Shown one piece after another: positions 38,150 through 51,500 of a DNA stretch of 64,000 nucleotides (its first letter is position 1; each line of letters opens with the position of its first letter). The notes beneath the pieces are model-generated. The model searched no databases, was not told the origin of the DNA, and saw only the letters and a list, made by a program, of their open reading frames with translations. This DNA comes from Anastrepha obliqua (lineage: Eukaryota > Arthropoda > Insecta > Diptera > Tephritidae), in contig NC_072894.1 of NCBI RefSeq assembly GCF_027943255.1, forward strand, positions 77,477,601 through 77,541,600, read 5' to 3'. Position numbers and translations under genes: made by a program.

Positions 38150-38275
38150 TTGTTGTTGTTGTAATAGCATAAACATTCCCCATACTTACATACGGGGAAT
38201 GCTGCTGGAGTGACAGTCCTTGGCCGGATATAAATCCGGGTCGTTTCGGTAACGTAGAACCGACTGTCGTGGAAC
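38150..38275 (+). repeat. hairpin dispersed repeat, best-preserved copy
   Basis: Reads 'gttgttgttgtaatagcat', then CATTCCCCATACTTACATAC and GGGGAATGCTGCTGGAGTG. The tail is CCGGATATAAATCCGGGTCG and 'gtaacgtagaaccgactgtc'. Both the CATTCCCC/GGGGAATG stem and the CCGGAT/ATCCGG mini-stem are intact. Confidence 0.75.
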
Positions 38276-39103
38276 GGCTCTACCTCTCTCTCTACCTCGT
38301 TCTCTCTCTACCCTGAATCACAGCATTCGTTGCTATTCCAATCAAAATCCATCTCTTTAAGACGAATTTATTTTTATTTGCCTTGTTTCACTTTGATTCC
38401 TGACAATTTAATTTTTTTCAAGAAAAGATCAACTTAAGTCGCCATTGTTCACGACTTAATGAGTAATGTGCATTTGAAGTTTTGAAGCATACAAATATAT
38501 TTTGCTTTATAAATCCTATTGGGCACATAATATGTTTAATAATGTATTTTTCCTTTCATGTACAAAGCGACATCGGTTGATTGGTATTGGGTTCGAGCAT
38601 GTAAATGAAAAGTTATATTTATGTTTTCAATAAGTAAAAATTAATATATTTATCATATTTATATATAAAGTTTAAAATTACTTCTTAAAGATCGAGCAAA
38701 TTATAAACCCTTTAGTGCATATAAAATGAAGCTCGAAGAACAAAACCAATCATAAAAATTACCAAGAAGGAATGTTTTCGATATTTAATTTCTATGCTGT
38801 ACAATTGAGGTACATATATGAACTGTCAAGTATTAAATAATAACTCAGACACATATAACTCGAGTATTATGCAATTACCATCATAAATAAATTGGATAGG
38901 CTATATGAATTAAATTATTAATGTAATATAGTATATGCAAAGATAGTTTCTGACTTCAAGTGCATGAAAATTAATACAAATTTTAAAAATAAGTTTTATT
39001 TTTCAGTTAACTGGATGTTTTTAATTATGGTAATTATATATGATTGGATTTCGGAAGAATATTCAATGTTTTTAAGTTTAAAGAACTATGCTGGATGATG
39101 GTT

Positions 39104-39665
<562 letters not shown>

Positions 39666-41292
39666 CTTTGTACGACTGTTTTGGTTTTGCTTGAAGATTC
39701 AAAAACAGGGATAAGTGTTAAACAAAGGTAATCTCGTCGCCTTTGCTTTATTTATAATTGCAATTAATCAAATTCAAACAAAAAAGTAATTTATTTGAAA
39801 CCCTTTCATTGAACTAATTTTGATGTATAAAACATATTCGCACCTATTTCACACTTCAAAACTAAATTCTGTTGAACAATATACCAAATTACCTTTTTGC
39901 CACAGAAAAACAAAATGAACACGTCAAGAGCAACACACGAACGACACGTATGAGATGACGAGCCGAAGCTTTGACAATTGCATGAGCTGCCTATTTTAAC
40001 TGAGTTGCATTTTTAGTTAAGTTTTGCAATTGGCATAGCATCAATTTCAGTTGCAGTATTATTTTATGATTGTAACTTAATCAGGAGTTTTTATTTTTAA
40101 AAACTATCAGTAATATTAAATATCATATATTTCTGCACATTTTACTCTCTTACTCGTACACTTCCAATTTTGTTTATGTAATAAACAAAAATGTATTAGT
40201 GATAGAAAACCTCCATTGCTTGTTTGTTTGTTTAGTCTAGTTTATAAGTGTCAAATACGATTTTTGTACGAAACCATTTGGAAAAATTATAAATCTTAAT
40301 ATTATTTAATATTAATATTGCGTCACCTTGTATAGAGGTGTAGATCACGATATACAGAAGCTAAAGGTGGTGCCTTCCGAAACCGCTACTTTACTTTATT
40401 ATTCCCGTTAAAAACTCTTATCAGGAAACGTAAGAAATAAACGTTGGGAAAAAACTCTTATTGACAATGTTAAAAATAAATTTTGAAAAATATCTCTTAT
40501 CGTCAGCCGGAAAAAAATGTCTCATCTAATAACTGTTATAAGCGCTTTTTGGTTAAATTTATCGTCCTGAGCAACAGTTTAAATTTGTAAATCCGAGGTA
40601 ACTCTTACTTTTGGTCCCTGAGTTTAATAAAAAACTTCATAGTGAACCATCATTCTGGTTATCCTCATATATATGTAAATATGTACTAATTAATCAGCTA
40701 TCAAGGCGGGGATAATAGATTTATAAAAAGATTTTTAATGGTGTACTACGTAACAGACCGCTAATCGGCTCTGAGCGTATTTGACAGAATCATCTGATAG
40801 GCTGACGTCACTTGGGCCCTGACGCGGCTGTTTTCCAAAAAAAAAAAAAAACTGAGATTGTGCAAGGCGAATAGAGTACCATAGGTAGCGCCTTCCTAAA
40901 ACAGTATGAGGCTTAAAAGTCAAGTGTCTATGATGGCACACTGGTTCATTTATTCGTGTTATTTCTCATTCCTACATTATTCTTCGCGTACTCACATTTC
41001 TATATCAGTTTGACGTTCCACAAGAATTATTGCGCCCGTTAGAGCGTTACGCCACACTGGTACAATTACGATGAAAAAATTCGAAGATGAATATTTAGAA
41101 CTGTTCGTTCTCAATTGATTTAATACCTATCCCTCAATAATTTCCAAAAATTTTATTATGAGCGGATCCTCCGCACAATTCTGTATGTATTTCAAGAACA
41201 AAGTTGGTTTCTCAATCTCAATGGCTGTTCCCTTTACAATATTTAATATTCATTTCCATTTCAAAATATATTTAAAATTATAAACAAGTTTT
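39666..41292. other. intergenic DNA between SERP/RAMP4 and ATPsynB
   Basis: AT-rich, with nothing I can assign. Two short direct similarities (around 40370, 'ggtggtgccttcc', and 40886, 'ggtagcgccttcc') may mark an old repeat. Confidence 0.5.
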
Positions 41293-42372
41293 CTATTTGG
41301 CGCGTACAGCAAGAGCGCTCAAATCAGCAATACACTTGTCAAGAGTTTCTTTTTCTTGTTGTGGGCTGATCGAACTTAGGACATTATTTACGATCCAGTT
41401 CACCATGTGTTTCTGATTAATACGGCGCTCAATGTGTCGGCATTCTACCTGGTAGTCCAAGCGACGCTTGACCTACGGAAATACAAAGAAAAAATAATAA
41501 TAATTCACTTCAAGCTAGTACTAAAATTCTTTCCTATACCTCATTATAAACATTCATAGCGCGCTCGCGGAATGCGGCTTCCAACTGCAAAGATATATTT
41601 TCTTTCTTGGCATCCATAAGAAGCAAAGCACCTTCAGCACGCCATTGCTCTTTCTTTTCATTTTCGATCGCTTGGGCCAGCGATTTCAGTTCTTCTTCGC
41701 GGCCGGACTTCCACTCATTTTCGATTCTCTAAAATTTTATTTTAGAAAACTGCTATAACAAAGCTCTTTAGCAAGTTTGATTAATAAAACCTACGTCGAT
41801 TTCTTTATCTGTCCAAGCAGCAACGGCCGGACCCAATTTCTTAACGGCGATAATAGCCATAATGGCTAAAGATAACCCACTGTAGTATTCGTGCTCCATG
41901 ACGTAAATTTCTTTCGAACACAGGTAAGTAAGCAGACCTACGCCAAAAGTGTAAGGGCCAGTGACACCAGTCTTATTGTAGAAAAACTGGAACCACTCTT
42001 CAGGAATGAAGCCTAAACGCACTTTTCCAGGATGTTCTGGTCTTTCTCGGCGAACAAATTGGTCTCCTGAACCGGCTGCTGATGCCGATCTCATAGCCAA
42101 AACACCCAATGGACGTTGAACTGAAAATTATTGTTAAAGTTAAATCACATTTTTGTCATGCATTTTTGCAAATATATAATTTTAACATTTGCTACTCTCG
42201 CGATTACATAAACCATGATGGTGGCTCTCTCAATGATAATCGCGTAACATGCGAATAGACAGGAAAGGATATTGCATTGATTTTATTAAGAAAAACTCCA
42301 CTGCATTTTAAGAATAGAACGTAAAATATATTTCAAATTAATACCTGAAAGTAAAGCAGTCCTTGACAACAT
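41293..42372 (-). CDS. ATPsynB: ATP synthase subunit b, mitochondrial
   Basis: Peripheral-stalk subunit of the F1Fo ATP synthase, holding F1 stationary against Fo in the inner membrane. Four minus-strand exons, 42372-42345, 42120-41795, 41728-41540 and 41472-41293, join in phase to give 240 residues (Drosophila about 243). The first exon is only nine codons plus one base (MLSRTALLS) and begins a basic presequence that continues [13 protein letters not shown]. The core has [20 protein letters not shown] and the membrane hairpin region [20 protein letters not shown] and [14 protein letters not shown] long charged helix follows ([40 protein letters not shown]). It ends [10 protein letters not shown]. 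The sequence is intact. The 5' end faces the candidate small gene at 42896, about 520 bp away, so the two may share a promoter region. Confidence 0.95.
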
Positions 42373-42895
42373 TTTTAATTTTTAGTTTTTGTTCACTTCA
42401 AAGAAAAAAATCGACAAAATGAGTTGCTCTCTGCCCAATCGTGTCAGCTTAACTGTCAAATGACAAGAGTTCTGCTTCTTCTTATGTACACCGTGAAGAA
42501 TTAGCCTCCCATAAAATTTTCAATTGAATAATTTATATCAGAATTTTCCAATAGAAATCTTACGAACAGGCCTACCAACACAAAGAAATCAGTTTATCAA
42601 AATTCACAGTCCAATTAACAGAAGAACGTTATTAGTTAAAATATTTTTATGTTAAAAAATCTAAAAATTTATTAGTAAAAGGCGTTTGGGGAAATGAAAA
42701 GGCAACTCTATTCTTACTTTCCATGAAAGCTAACAAAAAAGAGAATTCATGATTTCGATGATTTCCAGTTCAGGTGTAAATGCAACAAAAATAATGCGTG
42801 GAATTTTGTGTGATTTTATCAGTAAATTCCTTCTTTATTCATTCTTACTGCATAAAATAGCTCTATACTATTAGTAGAATTTGTGACAAAGTGAA

Positions 42896-43335
42896 ATGTA
42901 TACAAATGCTTTGAAAGTTGGCTGTCGAACTACAATGCAAGCATGGAAATTTAAAAACGGTAATCAGTGTAGTCCATTCATAGTTATAAGAGATAATCAT
43001 CTCTTAGCTTAATTCTACCGGCCATAGTTGTTGCTATTTTTATTTTCCTTATTTGACAAAGACGCGTGCTTCGCATTTCCCTTCAATCGGAGTAAATTAA
43101 GCAATGAACGCGAGAATGGCAAAGTTATTCGTACACACCTTGGCAGTCATTGATCTTTTAGTGTTATTTTTGTACGATATATGTAAATTGTTAACTTGGG
43201 AAAAATTTCTTTGATTCATTTCGATTTTTTCTTTTTATTCATTTAGAATTGGGTAAATTACGTCTTGATTTGGCAAAAGCAAATACCGACTTCACGCATC
43301 ATTTATTGAAAGGTAAAGAGGTTTTGCACGCATGA
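42896..43335 (+). CDS. candidate two-exon small protein (50 aa), unrecognised
   Basis: I do not recognise it. Exon 42896-42959 (MYTNALKVGCRTTMQAWKFK) ends at a GTAATC donor. Exon 43247-43335 follows a pyrimidine-rich acceptor (TTTTTATTCATTTAG) and reads ELGKLRLDLAKANTDFTHHL to a TGA. The one-base phase joins the two cleanly. The product is basic and amphipathic, with no membrane segment. The N-terminus (Arg/Lys/Ser/Thr, no acid before residue 22) could be a mitochondrial presequence. A GTAAAG donor inside exon 2 (43312) means further exons are possible. Its place head to head with ATPsynB supports a real promoter. The evidence is only splice logic and composition. Confidence 0.45.
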
Positions 43336-45545
43336 TTTGCTCTCGCGTTTAATGACTTGAAAACTAATAAGCAATTTAAATGTTTAAGTACTAACTAAGA
43401 TTAAAATCAACACTAACAAAACTGTCAAGAATAATGGGAGTACAAGATTACGCCATCCCTAGACCTTGACGGCAGCACAGAAACGAAACGAATAAAAGAC
43501 AAAGAACAACCGAAAGCAAGAAAAAGTAGCATTAAACCAAGGTGGATTTATTAAGGTGACAGCATTCACCCAGCTGAATTTTTCACCGTAGGTATGGCTT
43601 ACGTCAAAATGATATGCTTTGTTTGTATGAATTGGTATGCTTACATTCGTATGGTTACATTTGCTTGCTGATTTTGACGTGATGATTGGACCACACGCAA
43701 CAACAAATACATGTAGGGTTTTACTTATATGTGTTTGCTGTCACCTGTAATAAATTCGCCTTGCATTAAACGTTACATATGCAGCCATTACTGTTGTGAA
43801 AGGTTTTTCTCCATAGAAATTATTTTGGTTGAATATTTCGGTATTTTTGGTTTGTGTAATTATTACTAACCATATGAAGAAAATACAAGGAGAATGAATA
43901 GCTAATTTAATTGCGCAATTGGCTGATAATAATAAATAACTGGAGGAAATCCGTAAACAACGTTACATTTACGTTTTAAAAAATACGCATTTCATATTCG
44001 ATATTACATTTTGTAATAAGTAATATTACAATATATAATTGCTATATGAATGCATAGTTAATAATACCTAACAAACGTTTTATTAGAATTATGTCTACAA
44101 ACCTGTTTTCTTTGTCGGCATCCATTTAGCTTTTACTTTGCCATTTTTCTTTACACTCGTAAAAATAATGAACGAATAATGAAAATAGTAAATGAGAAAT
44201 CTCGCTTTTACATTACGGAGTGGGAGTTAAGCCCGAAAAAGTAGATCATATATTTATATGTGAACATATTATAAAGATACTTTGTTATAATTCGTGCTTT
44301 CATAATTTAACATGCGGACATTAATTTTTATTAATTTGATTAATGTAACAATGACTATACTGTGGATGGTTATGTCACCTCTACTTTGAGATTTTGGCAG
44401 TTAATACGCTACACATAAAAGAATTATCAATTACGTATATTACCGCCAGCAATAATCTGTTAAAATTTCTATGTTTACCCTGAAAAAATTTGTAAAATCA
44501 CCTTCATTTTCCCATAAGATAACTTCAGTTTATTGTTTCGGATGCGAAAAATCTGACAATTAAATTTTGTATTTGATTCTTCCTGACGTATTTAAATCTT
44601 CTTGTTCTGTAAATAAATGTAAGTGTAAAATTGAAATGAGTTCTATAAAAAAATGATATAATTTAACACGGTTTCCTCCCGATAAGATACCGCTGTATTT
44701 TTCTAATTTACACGAGCATTAAATTATCGGTTGCAACTAGACAATTTGAAAATGCTAGCTGGTGTAAATTACTTTATGAACAGGTGTTTGAAATATAGTC
44801 TAATCAATTTACTTTACGAATTTCCCATAGACTGCAATTAATTTTGTTTTGTGTTTCCACATTTATATAGCAATAGTGATTCACAAATAGTTGTTGCCGA
44901 AATATTGTCAAAAATATTAGGTAATTTATCAACCCTGGTTGCTATACCAATTTTATATTTTATTAATATTTAGCCTGGCAACACTAATCAACTAACATAT
45001 TTTTATGTTTCCTTTTGCATGGCTTTCCAGCTGTCAGTTGCAATTGTCCCGTTAACTCGACGCGATTGATAAAAAAGAAACATCAAGTAAAATTTGCTCT
45101 TCAACGGCAACGAATACAGGAGTCACGTCCACAATTTACCCAAAAATTTTTAATTCCATTGTGTTCACGTTTGTATTTGTATCGTTGTTATCGCGAATTA
45201 ACTGCGATTGCTGTTGCTGTAATTGCTTCAAAACAATACCAGCTGCCTTTTGTGTTTTCAAAAATAAGTTTTACACTTCCACCACCACTTGAAAAATTTT
45301 TCTGCACAGAAAATTGTCATTTGTGTGAACATCTGGATAGTGCTATATCTTCAAAGCAGTACGTAAAACAACAAAAGCAATTCTATCGCGACTACTCAAG
45401 TACATCTTTTGGAGCACCTCTTAAATACTCTGAAGCTCCCCTCTTAGGTGATCTTTGTCAGAAGTACGGTTTGGTTATTGCACGTACGTCCGCCGACGTT
45501 GGTCTAAATTACGTAGCTGGTCATAGATTTCAATTTCGCAGAAAT
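43336..45545. other. region upstream of Psa coding start
   Basis: Contains the second copy of the inverted-repeat element (43768-44270). From 45031 to 45545 there is a stop-free stretch in frame with the Psa start codon (see findings). The rest is AT-rich and unassigned. The Psa promoter or an upstream exon must lie here. Confidence 0.5.
43768..44270. mobile_element. inverted-repeat element, second copy
   Basis: Left end AAACGTTACATAT and right end ATATGTGAACATATT resemble the ends of 36584-37214. Internal blocks 'gctaatttaattgcgcaatt' and 'ggaggaaatccgta' are shared. Its reading frame has stops. Confidence 0.6.
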
Positions 45546-48500
45546 ATGTCAACATCATCTCAGAAGGAGTTCGAACGTCTCCCCACCAATGTTATGCCGA
45601 CGCACTATGATTTAGAGTTGAAACCAAACCTGGAGGCTTTTACTTTCGAGGGCAAAACAAGCGTAAACATAAAGGTAAGTAGAAGATTACAATTTAATTA
45701 TGCCTGTTATATATATATATTGAATGTACATGCGTATATTTTGTATATACATATATTTGGTAGCTTCTTCTCCAGTTTGTGGTGTGCGTCTTGATGTGTC
45801 CCAAAAATGTAAAACGGTAGATTGTTTTTGTGATAATCTTTTTTTATTGTAGAAATGAAGCCAGAGGTGTGCGCCATAGCATGCAAACTGGCTCTATTAG
45901 GAAAATCTTTCAATAATTTGATATTTCAAGATAGTCCCGCAGAACTCGGCCGCGGCAGCCGTATAAAGTATATACATGTGTACAAATATATGTTAATAAA
46001 TGCTTGGGCATGGTATGAATGTGAAAATGTGAACGAGAAAAAATGAATGCGAGCAATTCGCTTTCACTTCTGCCGTAGTGAATGGAAGAAAGAAAGCGTT
46101 TCAATCTGAATATATTTTTGTGACGTTAACAATTCGTGATAAAGAATGCTAATATTTTATGAGAAAGAACATAGGATGACAATTTTAACCTATTAAGTGA
46201 TTATGTCGTATATATGCGTCAATTTCATAAGTAGAGAGATGGTTCATAGTATACACCCCTAGACAAGCAACTGCCTATTGTGAAAGGTCGGCCAACCTTC
46301 TAAAATTTCTAAGTATTTTAAGCATTTTAGTGTGTACATAAATTTTTTTTTTTTGAAAATTGTTCCATTCGCCTGTGAAACTGTAAGTGACGCCTCATCG
46401 GATGTTGTCATCGTCCAAGATTTTGCGCCACACGATAGAACGGGCATGATTAGAGCCTTGTTAGTGTTAGTTTTGTTCATAGAGAGAGGACTTTACTACT
46501 TATTGCATACTTAGTCCAAAGTAGCACTTGTTGTCAAGAGAGATCCTACGTGGAATTTACATTGTTATCTTTGTTTGTGCTGCTTCCTACATAAATGAAG
46601 ACTATTACAATTTCGAAATCATAACTGTGAACAGTGACGTGGGTGCCAATACGCGAGTACGGCGACTGTTTGCTTGTTGACAGGTACTTGGTTCTGGCTT
46701 CGTTCTCCACCACATAATTCTGCTTACCAAACCAACCTATGGACAACACTATAATCTATTAGAGGTGACATACCACAATATCGTAGTCATAACCGTAACC
46801 GTACACACCAATTGAATTCTGGTTTTCCGCCGTAACCATAACCAGCAGCATTGTGGTATATAGGTATGGCATGATAATATAATATTTGCAAATATCAGCT
46901 GCTTATGGCTTTGAGATCAATAATTGATGACAATAAAAATCGATATGGTTAAGATTACGGTTAAGGTTATGCATGGTACCTCTAATTTAACCTTTATCCA
47001 CTTTTACATTAGTATCTCTTATATAAAGCCATTAAGTAGTGAGTATTTATAGATCGCATGCTAATGAGGTGCTTGCCATGAAGTGTTCTATTATCACTTA
47101 TGTTATCAGTTACGGGCTTTAGGGGATTTTAATTTACCTAATCTTAGTCGGTCATATTTAAACATTCAATTATTTACTCCATCAAATATCAGCCACTCAG
47201 TCACTCTTATTTCATCGAAAACTTGCTTGGTTGCATAATAGCGATGCATTGCTTTTCGAATTTGCGAAATAAGTTTTTTTTTTTTTTAATTTAACGCCAC
47301 TAGTGAGCACTGTGTTATAATTTATTTGTGTCTTATAAGGATGTAAGGAATAACCCGAAAGTCATCAATTATACAAACACTGGTTTTTATGACGATTTCA
47401 CCGCTACTTCTTCCGATTTCTTTTCATCTAATTTCGTATCTGATGTTGATGTCCCCGATGCTGATGTTATCTATTCACTTTTGTCAACTGTCGCTTAACT
47501 TTTTGAAGCTATCGTTTGTATAACCAATTTATACGGAATTCTTCGAAACTTTTGAAAATATTTAACATAGAACACCTATAACTAATTAGTTTGCGGTCGC
47601 CATAGCCGAATGGGTTGATATGTGACTACCATTCGGAAGTGCACAGGTTCGAATCTCCATGCATGAAACACCAAATGACGGAACAAGTTTTTTCTAATAG
47701 TGGTCGCCCCTCGGCAGTCAATGGCAACTCTCCGAGTGTATTTCTGCCATGAAAAGCTCCTCGGCTTAAAACTGTAGGTCCCTCCATTTGTGCAGCAATA
47801 TAAAGACGTGTACTACAAATAGGAGGAACTCGGCCAAACACGCCATAAAGTGTGTAAGCGCCAATTATATAGGGGAGATCGGGGGGTTATGAGACGGGTT
47901 TTGTTTTTTGACCATAAACATAATATAACCTATCCATTTTTCTGCACATTAAAATTTTTTAATTGTGATTAAGTATAACAACACTTTGACAAAAGATTAA
48001 TTTCTTAAAATTATAGAAAAATCTCTAAGTTTTGCCTGCCTGCTCAAAAATCATTTTTTTCGGATTTTCGCATGTTCGGGGGGTTGTGAGACACAAATTT
48101 CATCAGAAAGAAAACGGCCTGATTTTATAAAAATTTTTTATTTCAATCGTTAAAAAGGCATATATTGGCTTCTACAATATAATTGATATGAACAATATGA
48201 ATAATATACCTAATCAATCAATCGTAGACCAATTTGGAAAACTCACAAATAGACAAACCGTAGTACATTTTGCTGGCACGAAGAAGATATTGCACTAACT
48301 CGTCTTCTTGTTCTACGCTAAATATCTGTCGAATATAAAATAAATTGTCTGAAGGTTGAAAAATAACGAAAATTCAATTATATCACGATTAAATATAAAC
48401 CTTTTTTCCACCAGTTCTCTTGAGTAAATTTGAAACAAAATCAACAAGTTTTTCATTCGAAGTGGTTGTGGGGTCTATGTTCGCTTCCATCAGACTTGAA

Positions 48501-51500
48501 ATGTAGCGCGCCAATTTCGACTTATCGATTTTATATGCGCTACCAACGGATCGTAGAGACTTTTTCGCGATTGTAACCTCCTTAATAGCAGCCACAAAAA
48601 CATTGGCATCAATCGCAGGTTTAACAGTCTGACTATACTTATGACGCACCATAATGTCTGAAAAATAAATAATTAATTATCAAAAACCCTGTATTTATCC
48701 AATACAGTGTAAATAACACTAAACGTAACACAGAAATGCGAGATACGGCTGTAGAATACTATTAAATGTTCCTAGATTACGGAAATAGCATGTCTCATGA
48801 CCCCCCGAATACGCTGTCTCACGACCCCCCAATTGCTTTATTTTCAATGTGGCCACTGTTTTATGGATGCATTTAATATTTACGCAAAACTCTTGTTGTG
48901 GGTCAAAAGGCTACTCACCAAGGAAGGTTTTGATGCATGCACTTTTATAATTAGCTTGTTCAACAAAGTGTAAGAAACAACAAAAACGATTATCAGCAAA
49001 ACTTTCAATCACACAAGTGGAGTCGCGGTATGAGGACACACAAATAACCTGCATGAACAAAATATTTGTCATGTAAATATTATGATTGAAAGCTAGCAAG
49101 AAGTTACGCAGATACCAGACAGATGCCGCGCTCTTCAGTTCAGGGCTGTGAGCGTGTCTCATGACCCCCCGTGTCTCACGACCCCCCGATCTCCCCTACA
49201 TATACTAGCAAACCCGGCCCGCTTCGCTGGGCACACTAAAATAGAATAGATATGGTTTAGAACAGAAAAGATATGGTTTTCATATTATTTATTTCTTTAT
49301 TTTTTATTCAAGAGCTTTGGCATAATAGACTAAGAGCCCGCGACGCCCAGACCTTCGTTAAATTATAAAAGTTGGAAATTTTTCTATATACGTCTCCTAT
49401 ACAGGTATAAGCAAACCCAGATTATTAAACCTGGGTCGCGGTGGCTTTGGCAGGTAACAGGTAGTAAAGGTGAGTAAAATTGAGTCTCAAATTTGTAATA
49501 GTATAAAGCTTAGTTTTTATACATTTCAACTTACAATCATATCAGAAACTGCCTCGTCCATTGGCGGACACTTAGGGCGGTAACAACCCCTCCCCAGACA
49601 CCCTAACATTCTAATTATTTATAAATCTACTTTCGTCATAGTATAAAATCTAATTTTTATATATGTTATTCAGAGATCTATAAAAATAATGTTTTCACAA
49701 TCCCCAGACAGTTTCGATGGTTCCCCTATCTTCCCAGACATAATGAGGTCCACTCCAGGCGTGAGCGCGATGAATATATATGTACGTTGGTGCGAGTGAA
49801 ATAGCGCGATTGGTCTACGACGATCTTTTTCTGCGCATCAGCTGTCTTATACTCTGTATAATACTCCGTATTGTATATTATGTAGTGTGAACTGTTATAC
49901 GTACAGCAACTTTTGAAGAAATAGTCATTGAAGAAGCTCCTTATACAAAAAAAATACCAGTCTAACGGTTAGACGGGATAGAAGTGAAACCTTCCGTAAG
50001 ACAAACTGAGAGAGAATGAGACGAAAGCAGCATTAGGGGCGGGATAATTATAGGTTCATTATAATATTGCTATAAAGTTCATATTTTATTTTCTTCATTT
50101 TATTATTATTCATCCTCAATGTTTTCAATTTCAACAAATGATACGAGTGGCTTATGATAGCTAAAATATGATACAAATGCTTTGGTTTCGATGTTGTCAA
50201 CATATCTTTGAAATACCGCGTCAATTGTTGTTTTTGATCGTGTTGTCGGTTCAGTGCGATTGTTACACATTTTTAAATTGAATGTTGTATTGAGAAAGTC
50301 AATTGAAGGAACCGCTGTGTCTAATGCAAAATTTACGTTAAAATCGCCACTTAAAATCATTGGAACTTTATCGTAATCTTTTCTAAGTATCCGCGATACT
50401 TCAGATGTATACTTTATTAAATTTTCGTGAATGAATTCCGTGATGCTATTTATTGATTTTTTTTTCTGTCGATATTCACGACACTTTTCTGCATTGTTTT
50501 TCGGCATAATTGCGGTAAATATTTAAAAATGAAAATATTTACGAATACAAAAATACACACGCGGTTGCTATTATGAGCGTCCCCAGCAAAACCTGCGTGA
50601 CCGAAACTCTAACACAATTACATTTTTTTGAATGTTACAAACACATATGCACGCAGGTTTTGCTGGGGCGTGACCGAAACTCTAACACAATTACACATAT
50701 GCACTCGTATTTGTTTGAAAATCGACTTTTTTTTTGGTTCTCCGTCACCTTTGGAAAATGTGTAAACAGTAAGCAAACTTTACACATATATTTTCCCTCA
50801 TTTTTGCATCAGTAAAATTAAACAAACGCCGTAGCCGAATGGGTTGGTGCGTGACTACTATTCAGAATTCACAGAGAGAACGTCAGTTCGAATCTCGGTG
50901 AAAACACCAAAATTAAGGAAAACTATTTTTCTAATAGCGCTCACCCCTCAGCAGGCAATGGCAAAACACCGAGTGTATTTCTGCCATGAAAAAAAGCTCC
51001 TCATAAACATATCATAAAATAAAATAAAATATCTGTTTAAAAAAAAAAATTTTCTTGTGATTCGAACCAAGGATTTTGGATCGGAAGCTCACATTGCTAG
51101 TCGCTCGGCTACCGCGCCATACTGTCGGCGCTGGCCTAAAAGTTATTTAGTTCGTCGCTACGTTTATATCAACATATAATATAACGCTTCGTAACTAAAT
51201 AACTTTTAGGCCAGCACCTACAGCATGACGCGGTAGCCGAGCGACTAGCAATGTGAGCTTCCGATCCAAAATCCTTGGTTCGAATCACAAGAAAAAATAA
51301 AAGTTATTTTTATTTAGTTCGTCGCTACGTTTATATCAACATATAATATAACGCTTCGTAGCCAAGTAGGTCGCTTTTTTCGTTTCACTTTTTCCCAAAT
51401 CACTCCCAACGATTCTAAAGAAGTTTTCACTTCAAAAAACCAAAAATGACGACTGAGTTCCGATCAACAGTTGATGATATTGAATCTGTTAAATCTATCC

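Larger units (their letters stand above)
36208..39103. other. intergenic DNA with short repeats
   Basis: Holds an inverted-repeat element (36584-37214), a stretch (37347-37455) resembling 25095-25145 and 44289-44340, and a full hairpin-repeat copy (38150-38275). I see nothing else assignable. A minus-strand AATAAA for the gene at 39104 lies at 38995-39000. Confidence 0.55.

Noticed and set aside
51053..51292. True tRNA genes
   Set aside because: A and B boxes are present, but no acceptor stem pairs and the sequence is an inverted duplicate, so it is tRNA-derived repeat DNA.
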